64,000 bases of DNA from Reyranella sp. (GTDB lineage: Bacteria > Pseudomonadota > Alphaproteobacteria > Reyranellales > Reyranellaceae). Below, one piece after another: positions 46,506-54,091 of this stretch (positions are counted from its first letter, which is position 1; every line of letters begins with the position of its first letter). The notes under the pieces were generated by a model. It worked only from the letters and a program-made list of their open reading frames with translations, ran no database searches and had not been told where the DNA came from. Made by a program: the position numbers and the translations under genes. Location of the stretch: the NCBI RefSeq assembly GCF_004297265.1, contig NZ_SCUT01000021.1:1-64000 (forward strand), written 5' to 3'.

Positions 46506-46519
46506 TGGAAACGTTTCCA
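46506..46519. promoter_or_regulatory. Perfect LacI-family operator
   Basis: TGGAAACGTTTCCA is a 14-base perfect palindrome that fits TGNAANCGNTTNCA exactly. It sits between the divergent lacI-like and monooxygenase genes, 20 bases before the monooxygenase ATG, where a bound repressor would block both. Confidence 0.8.
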
Positions 46520-46539
46520 TACTGCGGAGTTTGGCGATC

Positions 46540-48198
46540 ATGGGTGCTTCCGTTCCGGAGCGCGCGAGTACGAATGAGGCCGGCGTCGAATGCGATGTCG
46601 TCGTGGTGGGCGCCGGTTTCGGTGGCCTCTACTCCCTGCACAAGATGCGCGAGATCGGCATGGCGGTGCGCGGGATCGAGGCGGCGCCGGATGTCGGCGG
46701 CACCTGGTACTGGAACCGCTATCCCGGTGCGCGCTGCGACGTGCCGAGCCTGTTCTATTCCTACAGCTGGTCGCCCGAGCTGCGCCGCGAATGGCGCTGG
46801 ACCAACCGGTATGCAGGCCAGGAAGAGATTCTCGCCTACGCCCGCTTCGCCGCCGACCGGCTCGACCTGCGCAGGCTTATCCAGTTCGACACCAGGGTCG
46901 CGGGCGCCACCTTCGACGAAAAGAGCGAGCGCTGGATCGTCGAGACCGATCGCGGCGACCGCCTGCGGGCTCGCTTCGTCATCATGGCGACCGGCGGCCT
47001 GTCGGTGCCCAACACGCCCGACATTCCTGGCGTCGCCGACTTCACGGGCGCCATCTACCACACCGCCCGCTGGCCGCAGGAGCCGGTCGACTTCGAGGGC
47101 AAGCGGGTCGGGATCATCGGCACGGGGTCCTCCGGCGTCCAGGTGATCCCGATGATCGCCAAGGCCGCGAGTCAGCTCGTCGTGTTCCAGCGCACGCCCA
47201 ACTTCTCGGTACCGGCGCGCAACCGCCCGCTGACCGACGCGGACCACAAGAGCTTCGACGAGGGTCTGGAGACCTATCTCGCCAGCCTCGAGCAATCCGA
47301 CTTCGGCCGCGTGCCGCCAACTGCCTTCACCGCCGAGGTGCCGCCGCGCGACGTCCAGTGGGCACGCTACGAACAGCTCTGGCAGGAGGGCGGCAGCGGC
47401 GGCTTCCTGAAGGCCTTTCCCAACATTCTGGTCCATCCCGATGTCAACGAGGTCTGCGCCGACTTCGTGCGCCAGAAGATTCGCGAGACGGTGAAGAATC
47501 CCAAGACCGCCGAAGTCCTGTCGCCCTCGGGCTATCCGTTCGGGGTGAAGCGCCTTTGTGTCGATACCGACTATTTCGACACCTACAACCGGTCGAACGT
47601 CGATCTGGTGAACCTGCGCGAGGAGCCGATCGAAAGGATCACCGCATCCGGCGTCGACACGGCGTCGCGGCATTTCGAACTCGACGCGCTGGTCTTCGCC
47701 ACCGGCTTCGACGCGGTGACCGGCGCCCTGCTGGCCGTCGATATCCAGGGCCGCGGTGGCGCCACGCTGAAGGACGCCTGGTCGGAAGGACCCCGGACGT
47801 ATCTCGGCCTGACGGTGGCGGGCTTCCCCAACCTTTTCACCATCACCGGTCCAGGCAGCCCCTCGGTGATCGGCAACGTGATCACCAATTGCGAGTATCA
47901 CGTCGACTGGATCGCCGAGTGCCTGACGCACATGCGCCGGCACAATCTCGCGACGATCGAGCCCGATGGCGAGGCCCAGATCGCCTGGGGCAGGCATGTC
48001 GCCGAAGTCGCCGATCGCACGCTCTTCCCCAAGGCCAATTCCTGGTACCTGGGCGTCAACATCCCCGGCAAGCCACGCGTCTTCATGCCGTATATCGGGG
48101 AAGGCTACCGCACGACATGCAAGGCGATCGTGGAGGACGGCTATCGCGGTTTTCGCTTCGGCAGCCCGACACGCGCACTGGGGGAGGCCGGCAAATGA
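46540..48198 (+). CDS. Flavin monooxygenase, type I Baeyer-Villiger family
   Basis: The 552-residue enzyme has the FAD Rossmann motif VVVGAGFGGLYSLHKM, GGTWYWNRYPGARCDVPS, the Baeyer-Villiger fingerprint FTGAIYHTARWP, the NADPH motif GIIGTGSSGVQ and late ATGFDAVTGAL. Such enzymes insert oxygen next to a carbonyl, turning ketones into esters or lactones. The ATG at 46540 is chosen; a TTG at 46531 is in frame. It is followed with a four-base overlap by a VOC protein and is very likely repressed by the LacI-type protein. Cyclic or steroid-like ketones are typical substrates; the true one is unknown. Confidence 0.93.
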   Translation: MGASVPERASTNEAGVECDVVVVGAGFGGLYSLHKMREIGMAVRGIEAAPDVGGTWYWNRYPGARCDVPSLFYSYSWSPELRREWRWTNRYAGQEEILAYARFAADRLDLRRLIQFDTRVAGATFDEKSERWIVETDRGDRLRARFVIMATGGLSVPNTPDIPGVADFTGAIYHTARWPQEPVDFEGKRVGIIGTGSSGVQVIPMIAKAASQLVVFQRTPNFSVPARNRPLTDADHKSFDEGLETYLASLEQSDFGRVPPTAFTAEVPPRDVQWARYEQLWQEGGSGGFLKAFPNILVHPDVNEVCADFVRQKIRETVKNPKTAEVLSPSGYPFGVKRLCVDTDYFDTYNRSNVDLVNLREEPIERITASGVDTASRHFELDALVFATGFDAVTGALLAVDIQGRGGATLKDAWSEGPRTYLGLTVAGFPNLFTITGPGSPSVIGNVITNCEYHVDWIAECLTHMRRHNLATIEPDGEAQIAWGRHVAEVADRTLFPKANSWYLGVNIPGKPRVFMPYIGEGYRTTCKAIVEDGYRGFRFGSPTRALGEAGK

Positions 48199-48734
48199 GC
48201 CGCCTGTTCGGACCGATCCGCCAGAACGGCTATGTCGTGCGCGACATCGAGGCGGCGATGAAGCACTGGATCGACGTGCTGCAGGTCGGGCCGTGGTTCT
48301 ATATCGAGCGCGTGCAGACCGACTGGTTCCGCCATCGAGGACAGGACTCGGCGGTCGAGCTGAGCATCGCGCTGGCCAACGCCGGCGACCTGCAGATCGA
48401 GCTGATCCAGCAACGCAACGACGCGCCCTCGATGTACAAGGAGTTCCTCGACTCGGGCCGCGAGGGCCTGCAGCACGTGGCCTTCTGGTCGACCGATTAC
48501 CAGTCGCTCTACGACCGGGCGCTGGGCCTCGGTTACAAGCTCGGCCATGAAGGCCAGATCGGCGGCGAGCGCGGACGCTTCGCCTATTTCGACACCGGCG
48601 CGCCGGCCGATCCCCATGCCGGCACCGTCGTCGAGATCTCCGACATCAGCGGCAACAAGGGCCGGTTCTTCGAGTACGTCCGCGAGCGTGCGCGGACCTG
48701 GGACGGTGCCGATCCGATTCGTAGGCCGCGCTGA
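48195..48734 (+). CDS. VOC (glyoxalase/dioxygenase-fold) family protein
   Basis: The 179-residue protein has paired beta-alpha-beta-beta-beta units of the vicinal-oxygen-chelate fold: IRQNGYVVRDIEAAMKHWID, LQIELIQQ, GLQHVAFWSTDYQSL and GTVVEISD, with potential metal ligands His and Glu. VOC proteins act as lyases, isomerases or dioxygenases. It overlaps the monooxygenase gene (ATGA), so both serve one pathway. The exact reaction is open. Confidence 0.88.
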   Translation: MSRLFGPIRQNGYVVRDIEAAMKHWIDVLQVGPWFYIERVQTDWFRHRGQDSAVELSIALANAGDLQIELIQQRNDAPSMYKEFLDSGREGLQHVAFWSTDYQSLYDRALGLGYKLGHEGQIGGERGRFAYFDTGAPADPHAGTVVEISDISGNKGRFFEYVRERARTWDGADPIRRPR

Positions 48735-48742
48735 GGATCGCT

Positions 48743-48776
48743 GGTCGTTCTTCCTTCGGCGCTCCCGGACATTGCC
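48743..48776. repeat. GGCAATGTCCGGGAGCGCC repeat, copy 2 (inverted)
   Basis: The inverse of this segment matches 43644-43677 at about 30 of 34 positions. Together the two copies bracket the lacI/BVMO cluster in opposite orientation. Confidence 0.6.
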
Positions 48777-48788
48777 AGGGCAATGTCC
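48767..48788 (+). terminator. Hairpin after the VOC gene
   Basis: GGACATTGCC (48767-48776), AG, GGCAATGTCC (48779-48788): ten-base perfect stem, 33 bases after the stop. Part of the left arm is shared with the dispersed repeat. No T-run. Confidence 0.55.
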
Positions 48789-48888
48789 TGTCGCTCCTGG
48801 GGGGCGAGCTTCGCTCGGCCCCGTTACCAACCCGAAACTTGATCCCCCTCCTTGTTGCGCCATTTTTGGGAGCAGCAAGGAGAACACC

Positions 48889-49605
48889 ATGATCGAGCTC
48901 AGACCCTTCGATAAATTGGGCAAGTCGGACCACGGCTGGCTCAAGGCGAACTTCCACTTCAGCTTCGCCGACTACCGCAACCAGAACCGCGTCCACTGGG
49001 GAGCGCTGCGCGTCTGGAACAACGACCGAATCGCGCCGCAGTCGGGATTCCCGCCTCACCCTCACCGCGACATGGAAATCGTGACCTACGTCATCAAGGG
49101 CGCGATCACGCACAAGGACCATCTCGGCAACGAGGGCCGGACCGAAGCGGGCCAGATCCAGGTGATGAGCGCGGGCAACGGCATCCAGCACGCCGAGTAC
49201 AACATGGAGCAGGCCGAGACCGAGCTGTTCCAGATCTGGATCATTCCCAACAAGCAGGGCGTGCCGGCGCGTTGGGAGACCGTGCAGTTCCCCGCCGACG
49301 CGCGCGACGGCAGGCTGGTGCCGCTGGCTTCGGGACGCGGCGACGACGGGGCGATCCCGCTCTATGCCGACGGCTCGCTGATGGCCGGAACGGTGAAGGC
49401 AGGCCAGTCGATCCGCCAGAATCTGAACGGCAAGCCGACCTATCTCGTGCCGGCCAAGGGCAAGATCGAAGTCCGCGGCAGCGACGGCAAGGTCGTGACG
49501 GCAAACGCCCGTGACGGCGTGGCGGTCGTCGACCAGGACGAGATCGAGATCGTGGCACTCGAGGATGCCGAGATTGTGCTGGTCGAAACGGACCGGCTGA
49601 ACTGA
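48889..49605 (+). CDS. Pirin-family protein (YhhW-like bicupin)
   Basis: The 238-residue protein is a pirin of the shorter YhhW type: LKANFHFSFADY, the metal-site HPHRDMEIVTYVIKG, a further His in HKDHLG and the Glu/His area GNGIQHAEYN. A Fe or other metal centre is expected; YhhW has quercetinase activity in vitro, but the natural role is unclear. The ATG at 48889 follows AAGGAGAACACC, which fixes the start; the longer open frame upstream is intergenic. A classical terminator follows. Confidence 0.92.
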   Translation: MIELRPFDKLGKSDHGWLKANFHFSFADYRNQNRVHWGALRVWNNDRIAPQSGFPPHPHRDMEIVTYVIKGAITHKDHLGNEGRTEAGQIQVMSAGNGIQHAEYNMEQAETELFQIWIIPNKQGVPARWETVQFPADARDGRLVPLASGRGDDGAIPLYADGSLMAGTVKAGQSIRQNLNGKPTYLVPAKGKIEVRGSDGKVVTANARDGVAVVDQDEIEIVALEDAEIVLVETDRLN

Positions 49606-49629
49606 CCTCCCGTCAGATTGACGCTATGG

Positions 49630-49665
49630 ACCGGGCGGGGTTTGATCCCGCCCGGTTTTCGTTTG
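49630..49665 (+). terminator. Rho-independent terminator after the pirin gene
   Basis: ACCGGGCGGG, loop GTTTGAT, CCCGCCCGGT, then TTTCGTTT: a ten-base perfect GC-rich stem directly followed by a T-rich tract. The clearest intrinsic terminator in the window. Confidence 0.9.
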
Positions 49666-49675
49666 GGAGAGACGC

Positions 49676-50449
49676 ATGGCCTACAAGGGCTTCGATCTGA
49701 CGGGCAAGGTGGCGCTGGTGACCGGCGGCAACGGCGGCATCGGCCTCGGCATGGCCGACGCGATGGCGCAGGCAGGTGCGGGTGTGTGCATCTGGGGTAC
49801 GCGCAAGGAGAAGAACGACGCGGCCGTCGAGCAGCTCACGAAGCATGGCGGCAAGGTCCACGCCCAGATCGTCGATGTCGGCGACGAGCAGCAGGTCGCG
49901 GACGCCTTCGCCGAGACAGTGAAGGTGATGGGCCATGTCGACAACTGCGTCGCCAATGCCGGCGTCTCGGGGCGCGGCAAGGGCTCGATCCTCGAGATGG
50001 ACTATGCGGAATGGCGCCGCGTGCTGCAGATCAACCTCGACGGTGTTTTCTTCACGTTCCGTGCAGCCGCCAAGCACATGGTCGAGCGCGGCCAGGGCGG
50101 TTCGCTGGTGGCGATGGCCAGCACGGCGGCGATCGAGGGCGCGGCACGCTCCAGCCACTACGGTGCCAGCAAGGGCGGTGTCACGGCGATGGTGCGGGCG
50201 CTGGCCGTCGAGCTGGCGCGCTACAAGATCACCGTGAACTCGATCCTGCCCGGCTGGATCGAGACCGAGATGACGGCCAATGCGGTCGCCAATCCGAAGT
50301 TCGCGGGCAACGTCCTGCCGCGCATCCCGACCCGTCGCTGGGGCACCGGTGCCGACTTCGGTCCCATCGCGGTCTATCTCGCGAGCGGCGCCACCGGCTA
50401 TACGACGGGGCGCGACTTCGTTATCGATGGCGGTTATACGTTGTTTTAG
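49676..50449 (+). CDS. SDR-family oxidoreductase
   Basis: The 257-residue short-chain dehydrogenase has TGGNGGIGLGMAD, NAGVSG, a Ser in AMASTAAIEG and the YGASK active site, and ends DFVIDGGYTLF. IWGTRKEKN after beta-2 (basic residues) suggests NADP(H). A GGGAGAGACGC site precedes the ATG. The neighbours are a pirin and an exported unknown, which give no hint of the substrate. It begins right after a strong terminator, so it has its own promoter. Confidence 0.92.
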   Translation: MAYKGFDLTGKVALVTGGNGGIGLGMADAMAQAGAGVCIWGTRKEKNDAAVEQLTKHGGKVHAQIVDVGDEQQVADAFAETVKVMGHVDNCVANAGVSGRGKGSILEMDYAEWRRVLQINLDGVFFTFRAAAKHMVERGQGGSLVAMASTAAIEGAARSSHYGASKGGVTAMVRALAVELARYKITVNSILPGWIETEMTANAVANPKFAGNVLPRIPTRRWGTGADFGPIAVYLASGATGYTTGRDFVIDGGYTLF

Positions 50450-50488
50450 CCCGTCGCCACTGCAGCATCAGACTTTGGGGAAACACTC

Positions 50489-51013
50489 ATGATCAATCGG
50501 TTCGCAGCCAGCCTGGCCGTCCTCGTCGCTTTCGGCGCCCTGCCGGCGCTCGCGCAACAGCAGCCCAAGCCGACAGCCGCCGCGGCGACCGCCAAGGCCG
50601 ATGACGACAAGTATGTGGGCTACTACTACCCGAAGCCGACGGCGATCGAGAATTACGCCTCGCCGATGCAGACGATCGCCGGCGCCGAGCGCGCCCAGCG
50701 CGTGCAGTTCGCCACGGTCGTCTCGCAGGGTACCATCCAGTCGGCCTATCGCGTTCCCTACTCGGTCTTCGTGAAGGGCGAGAAGGCCGACAAGATGATC
50801 ATCGTCGGCCTGCAGCCGGGCGAGATGAGCACGATCTACCGCGCGCGCGCGATCCTCGCCAACATGACCACCATGTCGCGTCTCTCGCCGTTCTTCCAGG
50901 AGCGCACGATCGCCGAGGATGCGAACTTCTTCGACCTGCTGAAGCTGCTCGGCTTCCAGCAGATCACGATCAGCGACGGCGACAAGTTCACGCATCAGGT
51001 GAATATCAAATAA
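50489..51013 (+). CDS. Exported protein of unknown function
   Basis: The 174-residue protein has a Sec signal peptide (RFAASLAVLVAFGALPALAQ) and a mature part starting with an Ala/Lys stretch, then KYVGYYYPKPTAIENYASPM and FFQERTIAEDANFFDLLKLL. I recall similar conserved hypothetical periplasmic proteins in alphaproteobacteria, sometimes misnamed as molybdopterin-guanine biosynthesis proteins, but no catalytic motif is visible. It stands 39 bases after the SDR gene and ends next to the 108-bp repeat. Confidence 0.8.
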   Translation: MINRFAASLAVLVAFGALPALAQQQPKPTAAAATAKADDDKYVGYYYPKPTAIENYASPMQTIAGAERAQRVQFATVVSQGTIQSAYRVPYSVFVKGEKADKMIIVGLQPGEMSTIYRARAILANMTTMSRLSPFFQERTIAEDANFFDLLKLLGFQQITISDGDKFTHQVNIK

Positions 51014-51025
51014 GTCGGCAATTCC

Positions 51026-51133
51026 CTTCCCCTTTGCGGACTCCGCAAAGGGGAAGTGCCCGCGTCTTACGCGGGCGATGGGGTCATGACCCCTCCGGCC
51101 CTGCGGGCCACCTCCTCGTCTGAATGGGGAGGA
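51026..51133 (+). repeat. 108-bp multi-hairpin intergenic repeat, copy B
   Basis: Same length and order of stems as copy A (21069-21176) but in the opposite orientation: CTTCCCCTTTGCGGA 15-bp stem (51026-51056), CCCGCG/CGCGGG, GGGGTCATGACCCC, GGCCC/GGGCC and CCTCCTCGT/ATGGGGAGG. Two stems differ from copy A by compensating base pairs. It lies between the ends of two convergent genes. Confidence 0.85.
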
Positions 51134-51136
51134 ATC

Positions 51137-51892
51137 TCATATCGCGTTCATCCCGCCGTCGATCACCAGTTCGGCGCCGGTCATGAATCGGGACTCATCG
51201 GAAATCAGGTAGAGCACGCCGTAGGCAATGTCCTCCGGCGTGCCGAAATGGCCGATCGGCACGCGCTGGCGCGTGCGTTCGCGCGCCTTCTCGCTGGGCA
51301 GGATGTGCTCGCCCATCGGCGTCATGATGATGCCCGGATGGACCGAGTTGCAGCGCACCTTGTAGCCTTTGCGCGCGCAATCCATCGCCACGGTCTTGGT
51401 GAACTGGCGGACCGCGCCCTTGCTGGCGCCATATGCGGAGAGATCGGGCGTGCCGAGGAAGGCCGCCAGCGACGACATGTTCACGATCGAGCCGCCACCC
51501 GAGGAGCGCAGCGCCGGCACGCCGTACTTGCAGCCGAGGAACACGCCCTCGACGTTGATCGACAGGATGCGACGCCACTGGTCGAGGCTCTCGCCCTCGA
51601 AGGAAGAGGGAAACGGTCCGGCGATGCCGGCATTGTTGACCAGCCCGTTCAATCGACCTTCACGCGCCATTATGTCGTCGATGATGCGCTTCCAGTCGGC
51701 TTCCTTCGCCGTATCGTGCTCCTCGAAGCGAGCATTGCCTCCGATCTGTTGCACTGTTTCCAGTCCACCCGCGCGGTTGACGTCGGTCACGATCACCGTC
51801 GCGCCCTCCGCCGCCAGCAGCTTCGCCGACGCGCGGCCGATGCCCGATCCCGCGCCCGTCACCAGCACGACCTTGTCTGCAACGCGGCTCAT
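51137..51892 (-). CDS. SDR-family oxidoreductase
   Basis: The 251-residue short-chain dehydrogenase shows TGAGSGIGRASA, IVTDVNRAG (Asp after beta-2, NAD preference), NNAGIAG, Ser in NMSSLAAF and YGASK, with the classical NSVHPGIIMTPM and LVIDGG tail. The ATG at 51892 is chosen because homology starts there, although the frame is open into the divergent gene. It diverges from the DsbA-family isomerase gene over a gap that contains paired operator-like repeats. Confidence 0.92.
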   Translation of the reverse strand: MSRVADKVVLVTGAGSGIGRASAKLLAAEGATVIVTDVNRAGGLETVQQIGGNARFEEHDTAKEADWKRIIDDIMAREGRLNGLVNNAGIAGPFPSSFEGESLDQWRRILSINVEGVFLGCKYGVPALRSSGGGSIVNMSSLAAFLGTPDLSAYGASKGAVRQFTKTVAMDCARKGYKVRCNSVHPGIIMTPMGEHILPSEKARERTRQRVPIGHFGTPEDIAYGVLYLISDESRFMTGAELVIDGGMNAI

Positions 51893-51912
51893 GCAATCCC
51901 TCCCCGAACGTT

Positions 51913-51951
51913 CTTGTCGCAAGGCTAGAAGCGGCGCAGGCTTGCGACAAG
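51913..51951. promoter_or_regulatory. Paired CTTG-N3-CAAG sites in a divergent promoter
   Basis: CTTGTCGCAAG (51913-51923) and its exact inverse CTTGCGACAAG (51941-51951) are separated by 17 bases, with centres 28 bases apart. Each arm is itself a CTTG-N3-CAAG dyad, so this looks like two binding sites for one dimeric regulator controlling both the SDR and the isomerase genes. Confidence 0.55.
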
Positions 51952-51964
51952 CAAGGAGGAAAAC

Positions 51965-52561
51965 ATGGCCCGCACGCTGGAATTCTACTTCGACTATGGC
52001 AGCCCCTACAGCTACCTGGCCGACACGCAGGTCGAGGCGATCGCGCAGCGCGCCGGCGCCACCCTGGTGCGCAAGCCGATGCTGCTGGGCGGCGTGTTCA
52101 AGGCGACCGGCAACCATTCGCCGGCCGAACTGCCGCAGAAATCCGTCTGGAGCGCCTTCGACATGCCGATGTGGGCCCGCCACTACGGCGTGCCGTTCCA
52201 GCGCAATCCCTTCTTTCCGGTCAACACGCTGGCGCTGATGCGCGGCGCCGCGGCGGCGCAGATCGACGGATCGTTCGAGCGTTACCACCCGGCGGTCTTC
52301 AAGGCGATGTGGGTCGAGGGCCGCAACCTCAACGACATGAAGGAAGTGGCGGCCGTCCTGTCCGCCGCGGGCCTCGACGCGGAGAAGTTCGGGGCGCGAA
52401 TCCAGGATCAGGACGTCAAGGACCGGCTCAAGGCCACCACCGACGAGGCCGTCGCGCGCGGCGTGTTCGGCGCGCCGACCTGCTTCGTGGACAAGATGAT
52501 GTTCTTCGGCAACGATCGCCTCCCCTTCGTCGAACTGGCCCTCAAGGAAGAACTCAAATGA
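51965..52561 (+). CDS. 2-hydroxychromene-2-carboxylate isomerase (DsbA/GST-kappa family)
   Basis: The 198-residue thioredoxin-fold protein starts LEFYFDYGSPYSYLADTQ, with Ser in the active-site position (GSPYSY) where GST-kappa isomerases bind glutathione, then NPFFPVNTLALMRGAA and VFGAPTCFVDKMMFFGNDRL. Family members isomerise 2-hydroxychromene-2-carboxylate in naphthalene degradation; most genomic copies have unknown substrates. A strong AGGAGG site precedes the ATG. Its stop overlaps the OmpA-like start. Confidence 0.92.
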   Translation: MARTLEFYFDYGSPYSYLADTQVEAIAQRAGATLVRKPMLLGGVFKATGNHSPAELPQKSVWSAFDMPMWARHYGVPFQRNPFFPVNTLALMRGAAAAQIDGSFERYHPAVFKAMWVEGRNLNDMKEVAAVLSAAGLDAEKFGARIQDQDVKDRLKATTDEAVARGVFGAPTCFVDKMMFFGNDRLPFVELALKEELK

Positions 52562-52995
52562 AGAAGATCGGTGTCCTCATCGCCGCCGGCATGCTGTTCG
52601 CCGCGGCGCCGTCCTTCGCGCAGACGGTCGGCACCTGTCCGCGCGGTGGCGGCGCCAACCAGCCGCAGCCGGTCCGCGTCCTGTTCGCCCTCAACAGCTC
52701 GGTGGTGCCGCCAGCGGAGAAGCCGGCGATCGCCCAGGCGGTGAAAACCGCCAAGGATCGCCAGGTCTCGGCCATCTGCCTGATCGGCCACACCGACAAG
52801 CTGGGCGACAAGGCCTACAACCAGAAGCTCGCGCGGGCGCGCGCCCAAGCCGTCGCCGCCCAGATGATCCACGACGGCTATCCCGCCAAGGACATCACCA
52901 TCGTGGCCGACCCCGAGGCCTTCGGGAACATGAGCTTCGGCAGCGACAATGCGTCGGAGATCGACCGCAAGGTGACGATCTTCTACGCGCGCTAG
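52558..52995 (+). CDS. OmpA-like domain periplasmic protein
   Basis: The 145-residue protein has a signal peptide (IGVLIAAGMLFAAAPSFAQ) and an OmpA C-terminal-type peptidoglycan-binding domain (RVLFALNSSVVPPAEKPAI; LIGHTDKLGDKAYNQKLARAR). It lacks a lipobox and a beta-barrel, so it is probably a soluble periplasmic protein, perhaps binding the cell wall. It overlaps the isomerase gene (ATGA); the pairing has no obvious functional reason. Confidence 0.85.
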   Translation: MKKIGVLIAAGMLFAAAPSFAQTVGTCPRGGGANQPQPVRVLFALNSSVVPPAEKPAIAQAVKTAKDRQVSAICLIGHTDKLGDKAYNQKLARARAQAVAAQMIHDGYPAKDITIVADPEAFGNMSFGSDNASEIDRKVTIFYAR

Positions 52996-53002
52996 TCTCA
53001 TT

Positions 53003-53066
53003 GGAGCGCGCCACTCCAGTGGCGCTCAGATCAAGACAAGAGCGCAACCGGAGTTGCGCGCTCCAT
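53003..53066. repeat. Two adjacent palindromes of the GGAGCGCGCCACT family
   Basis: 53003-53027 is GGAGCGCGCCACT, CC, AGTGGCGCTC, a near-exact copy of 17564-17591. At 53041-53063 a sister unit AGCGCAAC, CGGA, GTTGCGCGCTCC has different inner arms but still pairs. They lie between convergent genes and probably end both transcripts. Confidence 0.6.
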
Positions 53067-53073
53067 TGACGGG

Positions 53074-54066
53074 TTACGACGCGGAGCTCATCTCGATCGC
53101 GACCTTGCCGACGACCTTGCGATCCATCAGGACGCGGAAGGCGTCGGCAGCCTGTTCCATCGGGAAGCGATGCGAGACGTGCGGGCGCATCACGCCGAGT
53201 GCCGCAAGGCGTGGCAGTTCCTCGACATAGTCGCGGCCGAGCTCGGGTGAGAGGCGAAGGGGTGTCTCGCCGGCGCGCACGCCCAGCACCGACAGGCCCT
53301 TGATCAGGATGTGGTTGGACATGAGCTTGCTCGGCCCACCCGAGGTGAAGCCCACCACCAGCAGGCGCGCGCCGTAGGCGGCCGCGCGCACCGACTTCTC
53401 CAGCACCTCGCCACCGACCGGATCGTAGATCACGTCGCAGCCCTTGCCGTTCGTCATCTCCTTCACGGCGGCAACGAAATCGCCGGTGCGGTAGTTCACG
53501 ACCTCGTCGGCGCCATTCGCGCGCACGACCGCCAACCGCGCATCGTCACTGCCGGTGGCGATGACGCGGGCGCCGAGATGCCTGCCCAATTGGACGGCCG
53601 CCAGGCCGACGCCGCCCGAGGCGCCATGAACCAGCAGGACTTCTCCCTTCTTCAGCGCGGCGCGATGGACCAGCGAGTGATAGGCGGTCTGCGCGGCGAC
53701 GCGGAAGCCGGCCCCTTCGGCGAACGACCAGTCGTCCGGCAGACGCATCAGGTGGCCGCCGGCCTTCAGCTTCACATACTCGGCGAAGGCGCCGGGACGC
53801 ACGCCGAAGATCACGCGATCGCCCGGCTTCCAGGTCGTGACATCGGCGCCGACCGTATGGATCGTCCCCGCGCCCTCCATGCCGGGTACGAAGGGCAGCT
53901 CGGGCTTGTGCTGGTAACCGCCGGCCACCATCAGCACGTCGGGAAAATTGACCGACGCGGCGCCGACCCGGACGACGATCTCGCCCGGCCCCGCTTCGGG
54001 GATCGGGCGTTCCTCGATATGGAGGACGGAAGGATCGCCGAGGCGATCGCAAACAATGGCTCGCAT
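53074..54066 (-). CDS. NADPH:quinone reductase / zinc-free medium-chain oxidoreductase
   Basis: The 330-residue MDR protein starts MRAIVCDRLGDPSVLHIEER, has the cofactor motif HGASGGVGLAAVQLG and DVIYDPVGG and lacks the catalytic zinc ligands, like quinone oxidoreductases. It reduces quinones or enones with NADPH. The ATG at 54066 fits the family; one at 54081 is also possible. It is the last gene of the carbamoyltransferase run, only 25 bases (or ten) after it, so co-transcription is likely though the functional link is unclear. Confidence 0.9.
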   Translation of the reverse strand: MRAIVCDRLGDPSVLHIEERPIPEAGPGEIVVRVGAASVNFPDVLMVAGGYQHKPELPFVPGMEGAGTIHTVGADVTTWKPGDRVIFGVRPGAFAEYVKLKAGGHLMRLPDDWSFAEGAGFRVAAQTAYHSLVHRAALKKGEVLLVHGASGGVGLAAVQLGRHLGARVIATGSDDARLAVVRANGADEVVNYRTGDFVAAVKEMTNGKGCDVIYDPVGGEVLEKSVRAAAYGARLLVVGFTSGGPSKLMSNHILIKGLSVLGVRAGETPLRLSPELGRDYVEELPRLAALGVMRPHVSHRFPMEQAADAFRVLMDRKVVGKVAIEMSSAS

Positions 54067-54091
54067 GAGGGGCGCGCGCATCGAGAGCGCG

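Noticed and set aside
48889-49605. A longer pirin gene starting near 48547, where the frame is open.
   Set aside because: The upstream part is antisense-like overlap with the VOC gene and intergenic hairpin; an AAGGAG site and family homology set the start at 48889.
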